This document shows, piece by piece, positions 22,522 through 34,400 of a DNA stretch of 64,000 bases; the first letter of the stretch is position 1, and every line of letters begins with the position of its first letter. The notes under the pieces were generated by a model. It was not told the origin of the DNA and searched no databases. It worked only from the letters and a program-made list of their open reading frames with translations. This DNA comes from Prostheceraeus crozeri (Eukaryota; Platyhelminthes; Polycladida; Euryleptidae), in NCBI GenBank assembly GCA_907163375.1, contig CAJQUW010011031.1, positions 154,313 through 218,312 of the forward strand. Reading direction: 5' to 3'. A program made the translations under genes and the position numbers.

Positions 22522-23676
22522 ATGAGTTTCTCCAATTGTAGCGCGTTATCACAATTGATGACATTTCATTCGTGTACAGAAACTATTTATGACATTATTC
22601 TGACTGAAACATGTTTTCAAATCGTCATATCCAAACTTTTCCGAAGCATGAATAGTACTATTAATTGCAAACCTGAAAACTACTCAGATCATTGGAATGA
22701 CGGAACACTTAAAAACCGCTATGCACTCAACTTTCCAAGATGGAATCAAAATCCCTATATCAAAATAAGATTAACAGCAGCTGCTATTGCAATGGCGATA
22801 ATGGTGCTCGGAACTTTAGCAAATATCTGCACGGTTGTCGTTCTAAGGAGATTTAAAGGATTGCGGATGAGTACAAGGTTCTATTTTTCTGTCGCTGCAA
22901 TTTGTGACCTGATTGGAATGCCAATGGGAATGTTTGGCATTTGGTACCAATTGCAATATGCGAAGTCATTTGTTAGCAATAACTTTTACACGTGCAACAT
23001 TCATTATACAGTTGGAGAAGGACTTACTGATTGTAGCTGGTATTCAGTCATTGGGATGGTTACGGAAAGATTTGCTCTTGTTATCATGCCTCATAAAATG
23101 CGGTTTGTTAATCAGAAGGCAGTTATCATTGTTTCCTATATCATCATTGGTGGTTTGGAAGTCCCTGGGAGGCTTTTTTTCAGTCTATTCAGACATGATG
23201 GATGCGTCTGCAACCCAATCGACGATAGTATTTATGTCTCTTCAATCTACAGTTTATATATGAATTATACAAGCGTGTTAGCCCTACTTTTTATAGTTCA
23301 AATGATTTTGTCAAGTATTACTTTAATTCATACTTTGACAAAACATGATGACCAGCAGACAAGAGAGGCGGTGGATTCGGTGAAAATGATGTTTTCCGTT
23401 GGTTTATTTCAATTTCTATGTCTTTGCCCCGTATTGATTATTTACTCTTTGCAAGAAACGATAATATCGTCTGGATATCATGAAGGCGAATATATGCTTA
23501 TGATACATATTTGCTTTATCGCATTCAATACAATTTTCGCAATCAATTTCCTACTATACTATGGAAGTAGCAAAGGATTTCGTGACACTTTCCATCAATT
23601 TATCTATTCTCTGAAGCGAAACAAGATGCAGGTGAAGGATGTAACGATTACAACAGGTAATAACACTATTTCGTAA
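22522..23676 (+). CDS. Rhodopsin-like (class A) GPCR, peptide-receptor-like, intronless
   Basis: 384 codons from the first ATG; the ATG at 22,648 (codon 43) just before NSTINCK is an alternative and perhaps the true start. Seven membrane segments fall at about 83-109, 117-141, 160-188, 199-222, 243-272, 285-311 and 326-348. Landmarks are Asn101 in TM1, Asp129 in TM2, Cys158 before TM3 with Cys228/230 in loop 2, ERF at 182-184 for DRY, CLCP at 300-303 for CWxP, and NFLLY at 342-346 for NPxxY, followed by GFRDTF helix 8. N-glycosylation sites occur at NST and NYS. The ending resembles FMRFamide-receptor-like peptide receptors of protostomes and their lineage-expanded relatives; the ligand is unknown. 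The reading is uninterrupted. Confidence 0.88.
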   Translation: MSFSNCSALSQLMTFHSCTETIYDIILTETCFQIVISKLFRSMNSTINCKPENYSDHWNDGTLKNRYALNFPRWNQNPYIKIRLTAAAIAMAIMVLGTLANICTVVVLRRFKGLRMSTRFYFSVAAICDLIGMPMGMFGIWYQLQYAKSFVSNNFYTCNIHYTVGEGLTDCSWYSVIGMVTERFALVIMPHKMRFVNQKAVIIVSYIIIGGLEVPGRLFFSLFRHDGCVCNPIDDSIYVSSIYSLYMNYTSVLALLFIVQMILSSITLIHTLTKHDDQQTREAVDSVKMMFSVGLFQFLCLCPVLIIYSLQETIISSGYHEGEYMLMIHICFIAFNTIFAINFLLYYGSSKGFRDTFHQFIYSLKRNKMQVKDVTITTGNNTIS

Positions 23677-23774
23677 TTGAAAATTAAAAAAATAATTCCC
23701 TTGACGAATTATCAATTGAATTGCATTCAAAACAACATTTCACTAAATATCTGCAGATTCTGACATCTTATCGC

Positions 23775-23780
23775 AATAAA
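23775..23780 (+). promoter_or_regulatory. Polyadenylation signal of the GPCR gene
   Basis: AATAAA about 100 bases after the GPCR stop codon. Confidence 0.45.
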
Positions 23781-25048
23781 CTTGTTGTCATTTCATGTGA
23801 AGATTTTGTGATTTAGGTATCTTGTTATCACTATACAAGCCAAATGGAGTCAATAATATTTTTTGAGTAAAAGTTCAATAAGCTCATAAAGATCTCTTTT
23901 TTTACTGGGCTCTAAAGCTGTTTCCTCGGACCTGATGTAGTCCTAAATTGCATTAGGCGATTATTATGTATAAACCTTGTACAAGTCTTATCGGCCAATA
24001 AGTTCAGCAACGGCAATGTCAACCATTGCTGAGCAAGATTGTCGTTATCCAGCCTATATGTCAGCCGTCGACTTGAATATGCGCTGAAGAATGTCAGTAG
24101 CCTTTCTTGAACCGACTTTGTCGTTCCTTTTCGGGTAAGGCAAACTTCAGGCCAGTCCATCAGCTGGTTTGAGTGACTGACAGGTTGACTCAATTCGGCA
24201 CATGTCCAATTTTAGGCCGACTGCAACCTCTGTTATGCGAGTATACATATCTCAGTTAATATTCATATCTGTTGCCATTTCAGCAATCTTTCGTTTGGAT
24301 GACGATGATTTAATTAAACACGTGTTCCAGGACTGGACGCGAATAGTATCACGATGCTGCATCAGGGGGACGCTGCTGCTACTATTCGAACGAATTGATA
24401 TACGAGCGATATAGTTAAATATTAAAGCCATTGCATTTCTTTACTAACAGAATCTACTCACAGCTACTGTCCAGGCACGCGGGAGCAGCTTCAAAGTTGA
24501 GGGGGCAAAAGGAAACGCATGCCTGCTTGGAAGTTGTTGTCTAAACTTTCTATGAAGCGTTTTTTGAAAGGATGTCAGTTCATATCGAAGAGTAGGCCTA
24601 ATGTATCCATCATGAATCTTTATTTGCAATTTTATAAATTTAGTAATACAAGTCAATTTTGCCCAAGTTTTTACTGAAAGAATTTTTACTTACAAGTTAA
24701 AAGTGACAAAAAATTGAACTTTTATCTGACTTATTCTAGGAGATATAAAAAGAAGTTGATAAGCCCCATCGTGAATGCAGGAACACACTGTGTGATAGAC
24801 TTACTGGTGCTGTAGGTCTAGTATTCACTAAAGCTTCGGAAATTAGAAATGCATTGATACAACATGTGAAACATTATCACCCCTATGTTAATTTTGGAAG
24901 TGAAAGATACAAGTCTATTAGAATATGTGGAAAAGCAATTTTATCAGATTTCTTATAGCACATTTCTTTCCTTGTTTGATATCACACCACATATCATGTA
25001 GTTTTTAAATAAGTTGCTTTGTACATTGATGTCATAAAGATTGTACTT
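23781..25048. other. Region without a gene I can support
   Basis: Several open frames of 60-95 codons occur with no recognised family. A plus-strand reading ending at 24,958 (containing HYHPYVNFGSERYKSIRIC) looks protein-like and could be the final exon of an unknown gene, but its upstream splice site is not convincing. Confidence 0.4.
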
Positions 25049-26592
25049 AACATTTGTGTATGGAGATACTGTACACTGTGCGACCGCGGTTTTCCGAAAA
25101 TTTGATACTTAAAAGAATCACATCAAGTCAGATTTGTTCAAGTGTCATCCTAGAAAGCGTCTCAACTACTTTTGGCATCAATGACGAAGCTCCTGGATGT
25201 TTTATGTACAAAACACTTTGGCACGTGGTTGACAGACATATCAATTATATAGATAATGAATCATCTATGGACAGTAGCCTACAGACTGCGGTCGTCAGTC
25301 ATTTGGTAGGGATTGGAAAGAATTAGGGCTGTGCGCGGTGCACCGGTGCACTGGTTCTCGGGTCGGTGGATCGAAAATCGAAAATGAGTTTCGATCAAAT
25401 TGACATTTCTTCACTGCATCATTCCAATTATAATTAATTCAGTTTCAGTGCACTTTCATAGTTTGTCAACCATGAAATCGAATTCATGAATGCATTTGGA
25501 GATGAATGGTATTTTATTTACTGCACAACGAGTATCGGAAACGAACAAGGTTGGGTCCAAACCCCAAAGCCCAAGATTAAATCTTGGGTCTAATCTTGGG
25601 TATCCCCCCCAAGAGTGGCTATTTCTCCAATGATTTGGAACAACGATTTCCAGAGCATGTTTGGAATTTTGATTGAGAATAAAAATTGCTTTAATATATT
25701 TTGAATAATAACATATTTTACATATTGCGATCCAATTAATATGCATCTAATGTTCATGTTGATTGCAATTTATTACATGAATTTGTTATTGCGGAATTGA
25801 GGCCATATTAATATTCAGCTAAAAGCTTTAATTATCGGCATAGGTTATCTCTGGGCTTAATATCATCAACCCTGTTTACGTCTACAGCCTAATAATTCCC
25901 TAATTAGAACAACATGCATGACTAAGCTATACATTCCTTACAACATGTCTGATCGTGAAACGAAACACACATAACATAGGCCTCGTATAAGATGAAAATA
26001 GCACAAATGTAGATATAACGATATTTTTACTAATCGTAAGAAGCAATCATCAAAGAATGTCACTGCATCAAATGATACCGATTTCTTTTTATTTCTAATA
26101 CATGTAGTAGAATAAACAATATAGGCCGAAGTTTTTGACTATCAAGGCAAGAGGCTATATGAAGCAAATTATCTACGAATTGTTGTAGGCTACCAATTTA
26201 ACAGCATAAGCGTTATACAGGTATTGGTTTAATGCATTGCATTTTTCATGTATTATTTGTTTTATTTCACGCAAAAATGATATACATTGTATACATAATT
26301 CTGTCTAACACGATATGCATTACATCTACACTGCAAACTCCTCGCCACGAAAGCTGCCACGAACTCGCCACGAAACGGATAATTGTTGCCGACTCGTGGC
26401 AGGAAACTTGTCGCCACTAGCGACCAGGAAAATCCGCCGAAGATGAGAGACCGCTTCAATCATTGAGATAATCACTTAAAATATTCTACAACATCGACAT
26501 GCTGCTTGCTAGAAGTAGATTTACATAGTTTCATGGGATTTCGGTGAATATCTCTCGATACTCTAGGATTTGCAATATTTTGTTTAAATGTC

Positions 26593-26640
26593 GATATGAA
26601 TGTGATGAAATTTCTTAAGAAATTTCATCACATTCACATC
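26593..26640. repeat. 48-bp palindrome unique to copy A
   Basis: Two 24-base arms (GAATGTGATGAAATTTCTT and complement) differ at one position. Copy B has only the left arm, at about 44,295-44,318. Confidence 0.8.
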
Positions 26641-27494
26641 GGAAGATCTTCCCCAGTGTCGCAACCAACTCGGCAACACTGACCACGAATTGAAACAGTC
26701 GACTGAAATTAGCGAGAAATGAACCAAAAAAATCTTTCAATATTTCTGAGGAGTCTGGTGAGTAGATTGTTCAGCTTAATATCAATAAGCAAGATAATTT
26801 GCACCGTCATAGACGTGCAGATATTTGTTTTGATGAATATGTTTTTGAGTAATTTGAATGGAAGACATTTTGGATTCAATGTAGAATGTTGCGCTGTTCT
26901 ATATGTGAATCGAATACATTCGGGAGACATGTGTATCTTTCTCACGCTAAAAGGTATATTGACAACAATTGTATTAATCACATGGTCAGGTAAGAAAATC
27001 AGTGATGATAAACATATTGAATTGTGGATGATAGAATGTAAAAGTTGATGTAGTCGGATTTTTTCATCTATATCAATTACTTCATATATACAAATTCTCT
27101 TTCTGTAGCTTTTCATGGTCGGGAATGAGACAATTGCTTTCATGCATTTTCAGATAAAGTAACTGAAATTCACCGAGCAAATATATGTTGACAGTCTAGA
27201 TTTTCATTCAGCTGCAGCGTAGGACGTGAATAGTTTCTGTACTGAGTACTTCGTTGTCGGCCTTCACGTTTAGCGCAGAGCTAAAGTCCTATGCCTAAAA
27301 TGCTAATTTTCAATTATAATTCTCCACCAAAATATAATTGCATAGAAATCAGATTGTTTTACTGTAGGCTATTAGGCTGGAAGGGTCATCAGCTGATTTC
27401 AGGTGGTCATTAAAGCTGCTCGCAAACCCGAAATTTTGGCGCGAATTCAAAACGTCGGACTTGTATTTCTCAAGCATTAAGGCACGTGTAATAA

Positions 27495-27812
27495 ATACTA
27501 ATGAAGGAAATAATGTTTAAAAGATTTGGAAAAGCAAAGTTGAGGTTGGTAACTATTTTTGATTTATTTTATCGATATACTTCGGCTATTCAAGTGCCAT
27601 AGCCATTTCAAGAAAACTGTGACATGTATACAAAAGAAATTAACATGAATACAAGCAAGTTTTAAAATTTGTTTTTGGCAAGTATCCCATAGAAGTCAAG
27701 CTATCCCCTGATTGAAGATGGAAAAGATATGCAGCCACCCAGCATTTTGTTAGACCCCATCCAACCTCCGATATCTACATGTATAAACTGGGGATGACAA
27801 GGTCTTCAATGA
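27495..27812 (-). repeat. Penelope-type terminal repeat (pLTR) in copy A
   Basis: Matches 45,185-45,494 and, inverted, 45,652-45,962. In the element sense it contains GGCTAT, a short loop, ATAGCC and GAAATG, the stem and GAAA pattern seen in Penelope terminal repeats. Confidence 0.5.
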
Positions 27813-28458
27813 TAACCCATATAATTTCCTCTGTTTAAATCTTTTCTGAATCAGCAAGATTACATTGTGATTTCTTGAAGCGTTTCTTGCAAGAACGTTG
27901 CAAGAAATGATCTGTTTTACTTAAGATTCAGTCTGATTTTACTAGCTTTTAAAATGAACCAGCCTGATTTTCGATGGAGACAAACGGAATAAGTCTGATT
28001 AACTCTCTATGCTTACAGATACAGACTGGTTTTGTAGATTGCAGTCAGATTCACTAAGACTTTCAAATTTTTAAAATTTAATTCTTGCCTTCGATTAATG
28101 AGCGCCTCCTGAATCTTTCTGATGCTATTCAAAGTTTTAGATAATTCAAAGTTTTTCATGTCTTCGATAGTCTTATTTCCTGAATTTGTAGCTGTAAGCT
28201 ACTTATAGATTTTCACTGAAATCGGTATACATATAGATTGACCAAGAGACATTTCAGATTATTACTAATATGAAAGTCTTTGCACTACATTTTATCGATG
28301 GGGGTTCAGAGGCCATGTTTTTCTTCAAGGAATATTTACATACATCTGATAGTATTTAGAGGGTTAAATGAATTTAATCAATAAATTTAAGTTTATACTT
28401 TACATGTATGTTCTACAAAAGAAAACGTCCACAGTCGGTTTAAGGTCTATGTCTCACT
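27813..28458. other. Spacer; probable 3' flank of the BEN-domain gene
   Basis: No gene recognised. An ATTAAA on the minus strand near 28,372-28,377, about 85 bases beyond the BEN-gene stop, may serve as its polyadenylation signal. Confidence 0.4.
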
Positions 28459-28574
28459 TTATGATTTCGTCTGCAACTTTTTCTTTCGTTCTAAATCCAA
28501 CCTATGTTCGTTTACTGCTCCTCTCGCTTTCGTCCAGTTTTCATTGCCTTCACCGTATTTGGCGGAAACAGCCT
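28459..28574 (-). CDS. BEN-domain protein, last coding exon
   Basis: Bounded upstream by a splice acceptor TTTTAATTTCAG and ending at a TAA (28,459-28,461). In phase with the exon at 29,817-30,003 it reads EAVSAKYGEG, NENWTKARGAVNEHRLDLER and KKKLQTKS. This is the C-terminal half of a BEN domain: a tryptophan, an AVNE/AINE helix and a basic tail. BEN domains bind DNA in transcriptional regulators. Confidence 0.75.
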
Positions 28575-29360
28575 CTGAAATTAAAAGATATATAATCGTT
28601 TAATGAAACACATCACAACCCCATGACTTGAAGACATCACTACATGGGATACAAAATATATTTTCTGGCATGTACGTGTCAGGACGAGCGTCAGCGTTAG
28701 AAGCAGTGAAAAAATCAAAAGTTATGCGGAAATATGATTTCTTATTTTTAATCGTCAATGAGTCCGGCAATCAATCTTCTCAATACTTTAATCATACAAA
28801 TAAGTGGAGTCAAATGCAGTTGTAATATTTGCGCTCAACTGAAGTTTTCCCGTACCGACAGATTTGTTGTTTATAAGGTCACTGCATGTACATAAGTAGC
28901 TCCTGCAATGATTCTAGCTCGGTAAAACAAATTTATCACTTGGCATAATTTGCGTAAGTATGAATAATGAGTGTGTAGTAGTGCCTTGTATGACCATATT
29001 ATGAATAAGCATAGCAAGGACATCGGCGGCAACGAGGATTTTCAAGTCAGATTCATACTAAACTAACAAACACTCGAGACTCAACATTTACATAATCAAA
29101 AGCAATCACTCAGCTTCATCCCACAATCAATAGAAAACACGAATTTCCAAACAACTTGTCTTCTCATTTCAATCACCTCACATTCGACATGGAACATAAT
29201 TCTTTAATATCACTCACTTATAAAGCTTCACACTGATACGCAACTACAAATAAGATCAACCGTGAGAAGGCGATGGAGGCCGTATCACCTGTCCAAAGTC
29301 ACATTTCATTTATTTTTCCTACGTCCAATAAAAAATCAATTCGAGAGATACGTCTAGCCA

Positions 29361-29621
29361 ACTTCGCTTCATTCTATCATCCTTTATTTATGAGTAACAT
29401 ACCAAATTGCAATTTCAAAGACAATGTCTTCTCCGTCAGTGGTTTAAATATAAAAGCACACGTTAAATACGTGTGCTTTTATATTGTGGCTATACGTGTT
29501 GTTGTTTATACGTGTGCATGTGTGTGCTTTTATATTTAAACCACTGACGAAGAAGACATTGTCTTTGAAATTGCAATTTGGTATGTTACTCGTAAATAAA
29601 GGATGATAGAATGAAGCGAAG
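29361..29621. mobile_element. Foldback (hairpin) repeat in the BEN-gene intron
   Basis: Two ~100-bp arms, 29,361-29,460 and 29,523-29,621, are reverse complements with a few mismatches, separated by a ~62-bp spacer rich in ACGTGTG words. The arms start ACTTCGCTTCATTCTATCAT. It looks like a foldback or MITE-type element; I could not define a target duplication. A transcript through it would form a long hairpin. Confidence 0.75.
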
Positions 29622-29816
29622 TTCTCCGAAGCGCCTGGGCTCAATATGTTACGTCTGGCCAACTATGAGATCCTCTATGAGTACCTTCGACCTCTGAACA
29701 AATAAATGGATCAAATAGGAGAATCTTGATACATTAGTACAAGAAATCAGACTGTTGAATACCCCATTCTTTAAACTAAACGTTTCTATGATGTTTATCA
29801 ATTCTGAGGAAAATAC

Positions 29817-30003
29817 CTTTAAGTAAGTTGGCTCGTACTGGTGACAAGGATGGTCTTGCCCGTTTCTCTTTTTGGGGACTCAGGAGCCCTTCCATCAGTT
29901 CATCCTCATTGAACAGTTTTTTGGCAACGTTCACAGCAAATTTTGAGGGTCGATTACCAGTTATTCTTGTTAGGTTGATGTTTGTGTCGCCTTGTTTGTA
30001 GAT
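29817..30003 (-). CDS. BEN-domain protein, penultimate exon
   Basis: A 187-base exon between acceptor CTTACTTTCAG and donor GTATTT. It reads IYKQGDTNINLTRITGNRPS, then KFAVNVAKKLFNEDELMEG and ends RANLLK. The KFA-x5-KLF-x3-EL segment followed by a conserved Pro/Arg-rich turn and LLK is the N-terminal half of a BEN domain. The phase (1) fits the last exon, giving LLKEAVSAKYG. I infer a host transcription regulator of the BEND/insensitive type. Confidence 0.78.
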
Positions 30004-30267
30004 CTGAAAGTAAGAGCATAACGTTTAATTTCATTCGTATAACACAAATATTTAATGTAGTGAGTATGTTCATTAAGTTAACATAAATTATCCATGAAAT
30101 GCCGTGGGTTTAAATCCTAAAAGTAATTTTCTTATCAAGAGAATCTAACAAATAATGTCTTCAAATACTAGTTATGACTGTCTTCACTGGTTGTATGCAT
30201 TTTCGACTGTTTTGGGGCAACAAGTATATGATTGCATATATCATTGAAATAATCAATATCAACTTAC

Positions 30268-30343
30268 CACCGGGCGTAGCGGTTCCGTAGGGACTGGAGT
30301 CGATATATAAGGATGCGAAGAAACAGATAAATCAGGACAGTTT
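30268..30343 (-). CDS. BEN-domain protein, upstream exon
   Basis: Between acceptor CTTACTTACTTAG and donor GTAAGT. It reads NCPDLSVSSHPYISTPVPTE and joins the next exon in phase as RPVIYKQGD. The Ser/Pro-rich, probably disordered linker is typical before a BEN domain. Exons encoding the N-terminus were not found; a piggyBac element begins 1.06 kb upstream. Confidence 0.5.
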
Positions 30344-31401
30344 CTAAGTAAGTAAGTAAGCAAGTTAGCGTATATTTTTCATCAAATTGAAAATCGAAGG
30401 CTTTACAAAAGTAGTAAAGCTTTACAATAGTAGTCTTCTTACCAGTAGCAAGTCACTAAACTGCTGATGAGGCTGATATTTAACCTTTCAAAATTATTCA
30501 AAATCAAAGTAGGCCTACAAGATCGTAGATTATTTGCGCCTTGGGCCTATGGGCAAATCGTCTTCGCGGATAGCATTTTTACTTATGGGCTAAACATACA
30601 AAGCGCGTTACTGTGATGAGTCGGTAGATATAATGTTTTTAAGGGACTCTTTGTGCGAATGCGTTTCACTGATAGGAATAGGGAACAAATCTAAGCCTGA
30701 TTATTGATTATCCGAAAAATTGATTTGATAAGTACACCGTGCGGTTAGCCAAATTTGCCATAACGATGATTACAAAGCAATCTCGAACATCCAATTATTG
30801 AAATTTTACTGAAAAGATTTTATCAATCTTAGACAGGGATTATCGACGATTCAATTGTCAATCGTTGAGTATCAATACTCTATGCAAAAAATTGTTTAAA
30901 TTACAGTTAAAGAAATATTATTGCTACACGAAGGCAACTCACCTGCAAATTCACTTGAAGTCCTATGACTGAAAATCAAGTCAGAATCTATTAAATGTTA
31001 CGGCCAAAATTATATGGATAGTGATGGGAACCGGAAGTGTGCAGTCTGGAAGAAAACACGTCACACATCCAAAATGCCAAGTTATCCTTATCATTGACCT
31101 CTGAACGACATTGGCAATAACCTACAGACTAAGAAAGTTACGTAAACGCTACAATGATGGGTGAATCTGACTCAACAAATCAGAGGCTAGGAATAACTAT
31201 TCTAGACATGTGGATGAACAGAGGCGTTATGATAATTCTGAAATAAATGGCAGATAAAATATAGAATGTAAGAGAGAGAAAATAAGACTTACTCTAAGGA
31301 ATGGAAGTACAATCCTAAGCAAATTTTCTCAGCAAATTGAATAAAGAATGCAAGAGAAAGATAATGATTAAAATTGTAATTGTAGTCCTTAAGAGTACTA
31401 G
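30344..31401. other. Region without a gene I can support
   Basis: May contain upstream exons of the BEN-domain gene. A 26-base stretch at about 30,944-30,969 is flanked by good splice signals but does not keep the frame. Confidence 0.4.
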
Positions 31402-31405
31402 TTAA

Positions 31406-34400
31406 CCCTCCAGGCGGTGGGGGGGGGCATATTTATGCCCCCCCTTTGTATTTTTCAATCTAATTCATGAAATATGAAACGTATGATTCTGAAATTTTCA
31501 GTAGCTTATTTTTTGCGTATTTTTGACAATTTCCTGTAAAATTATTAAAATTGGATCACAGGAACGACCTTTACATGACCTTTATTGAAAAGTACTTTCG
31601 AAATTTTATCAAATCAGTGAAATTCTTCAGAAATTTTGTCTATGAATGAATTGCTATTGCTTGGAATCACTCATTACGTATAGAATAACTTATTTGACTA
31701 TAAATAACTTTATGCTTATCACGATTTACCAATTCAAATTTGAAAATAAGCTGCATATACTACTTACAATGATATTGTAAGTACTTTATAGAGTAATATT
31801 AGTTTTTACATCTTTTTATTACTGTTATGTATTGAAAATATATTCACATGTATATGTTATGTATTTTCTACATGTAGGCAATGTATTTTCTACATGTAGG
31901 CATGTATATACATGTACTATTTGAACATAAATATATGGAATACTGTTTTCAAAATTTGTAGAAAAAATGCGTTCTAAACACTATAAAAGATTTATTTTTG
32001 ACAATGTTCACATACACGCATGTTCAAGCAATGTTTTTGGCATACATAATCATTGCAGATGCTACATGGCCCATATATGGCCATCTTGTTCTTTTCTGTT
32101 CTGTGACCGGAAGAGCGTCCACTTTGCAGATCCTGCAGACACATAACGCACCTTCCTCGTGCAGTCGATGAATGTGCTGTTGGTGATGCACGAATCAGAC
32201 TTTCACCGCTTACCATGGCCAGCGCCTTCAGGGCATCGCCATTCAATCCGATGGGGTTGGTCAGCCGTTCTTGAATGCGAGGTTGCATTAGTTGTGCAGC
32301 TAAGGCTAGCCCCATCTGCCTACGATCAATATGTGCTCCTTGATTGAGCCCCAGTATCGTAAATCCATTGATTTGCGAAATGGCGATCATGAAATATAAG
32401 ACTGCCGTCGGCCAACGTTTGAGGGAAGGCTTTCCAATACATGTCTCTACCATAGAATCCACGACATCAACACCACCTTTCGTAGAATTATAGTATAAAA
32501 CAATTTCTGGCTTCTTGGAGTTCGAATCAACTTTCGGCGTGTCATGTTGCGTTGATAATGCGAGTACGATCTTTTTGGGCTTCGGACAGTGTGAAACCAA
32601 CATGATGTTTTCGTGAAATGCAAATATTGAGCTGCCCGGTTCGCGAGTTGACTGTTCTTTCATTTCTGCTGGAATGAACCTTCTGTTTTTGTTCAATGTC
32701 CCAACACATGTCAGCCTCTCCGCTGATAACTCTTCGGCAAGAGGTACTGAGGTGTAAAATCTATCCATAGTCACATTTCGACCGGTTCCTTTTACCTCGT
32801 TTATCAGGAAATGCACTGTCTCTGAACCCCGCGATTCTTGCGGTGATTCAGGCCTCCCAGAGTAGGGCCAGACTTTCCAAAAGTGGCGGTGGTTCGCATC
32901 AGCGACTGTTCGAAATAGTATTCCATATCTTCCTGGCTTGCTGGGGAGGTACATTTTGAAGGGACAGCGTCCTCTAAACTTCAACAGACTCTCGTCAATC
33001 GTAACACACTCTGATGGTGAGAAGTGAAGTCGAAGATTGTTCTCAAACTTATCGAAGAGCTCACGAATCAAGCAAAACTTGTCCCTTTTTCTTCTTTCTT
33101 CTCTGGTATCTGGGTCGTCGAATGTGATGTACCTCAATATTGAGCCATAACGGGCTCCTCCCATGGCAGCCTTGAATGCAGGTGGTCCAAGCTTGGCGTC
33201 GTAAATCTGTTTCAAAGTCAGGTCAGTGAAGAAAGATCTCAAAACACATATGCCTATAAAAGCACGCATTTCAGTTAGTGTCACAGGTTGATAGCGATGT
33301 GCATGTTTTTTGAAAGTTGTCTCGGCTACTTTCTCTGCCTTCGTTCGTCTCACGTGTTCCAGCTTTTTGTTTGTTCGCTCAGTAATTTCATTGATGATGT
33401 CATCCGTTAGAAACAGTTGAAATGCTTCCAGCTCAGTCTCAACATTTCTTGCGTCGCCAAGAACCCCAACAGCTTCGGTCAAGATATTCTCGGGTCTTCT
33501 CCTCCGTCGCGTCGTGTCTGGATTGCTGGTAGTCCAACGGATTGTGGTGTTATTATGCTTGACCTCATAAGGTCCAACGTCAGATGGTGTATAAGCGTCA
33601 CTGAAATTAGCCATCGTCAAGACTTTCTGTGATTGTGTTAGACGATTGAGACTCTCTCTATTCGGATGCTGCGGCTCAATATCGATTTCTTCTTCTTCAA
33701 TTGCTTGATAGATAATATCTTCTTCCAATTCAGATACTTCATCTTCGTCACTTTCATCTTCTGAGTCTGTGTCTTCGATCAATTCGGCAATTTGAGATGC
33801 AGTCAATCTTGTGAAGCGTCGAGTCATGTCTCTGAATGAATGATAAGTGTGGAAAGGCAGTGTGGATAGTCTACTGTAGGTCAAAGCAAGTACGCAATTG
33901 TTTCACTCTTTTTTCAGACACAGGGAAGCCAGCTCGGAAGAACTGTGATAGGAGGAATATCTATTGTTTCTTGTTGCGCGCGGATTTCGTGATCAGCAAG
34001 CAAAATTACGTCAGAGTGTAACAATACAGGTTTTGGCCGTCATCCTAATTTAGGATGTCCAAATGGAAACGAAGCATTGTAGGACATTTCAGATTTCCCT
34101 TTTCAACTTACATAATCAGTTGACCGAATAGTCTACAGAATCCTTGTCTGCCTTGGCAGTAGAGGCAATAAGTCTGCGTATCACGTTCAATCGCCTTCCC
34201 ACTGCATCCTTTCATCACTTACAAACACGCCGAAGGCGCTATTGCGTGACTAATTTGACTGCATTGGAATCGGTAACAGATATCTTCATAATCAGCTCTA
34301 ACCAAATTTGATCAACTTGAGTTGTATTATACAATGAAAAACATTTGTTTGAATCAAATATGCTTCTATGACATTAACAAAAAGCTCTTTTGATAAGAGT

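Larger units (their letters stand above)
25049..27812 (+). repeat. 2.76-kb duplicated segment, copy A (uninterrupted)
   Basis: Nearly identical to 38,438-39,723 plus 44,015-45,494. It contains a 90-codon open frame (25,054-25,326) whose last ~88 residues, from MEILYTVRPRFSENLI on, are identical in copy B, and an open frame pair around 26,709-27,143 also identical in both. I recognise no family in any of them. The last ~310 bases match a Penelope-type terminal sequence found inverted at 45,652-45,962. Around 26,312-26,324 it holds the unoccupied target site where copy B carries a 4.3-kb Penelope-like insertion. Confidence 0.85.

Noticed and set aside
24721-24960. Protein-like reading ending ICGKAILSDFL
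   Set aside because: No family recognised and no convincing splice acceptor; mentioned only as part of an unassigned region.
29624-29687. Alternative last exon for the BEN gene (reads EVEGTHRGSHSWPDVTY after the joint)
   Set aside because: It also fits in phase, but the exon at 28,459-28,574 restores the conserved second half of the BEN domain and is clearly better.
30944-30969. 26-base microexon with splice signals on both sides
   Set aside because: Joining it to the next exon puts a stop in frame.
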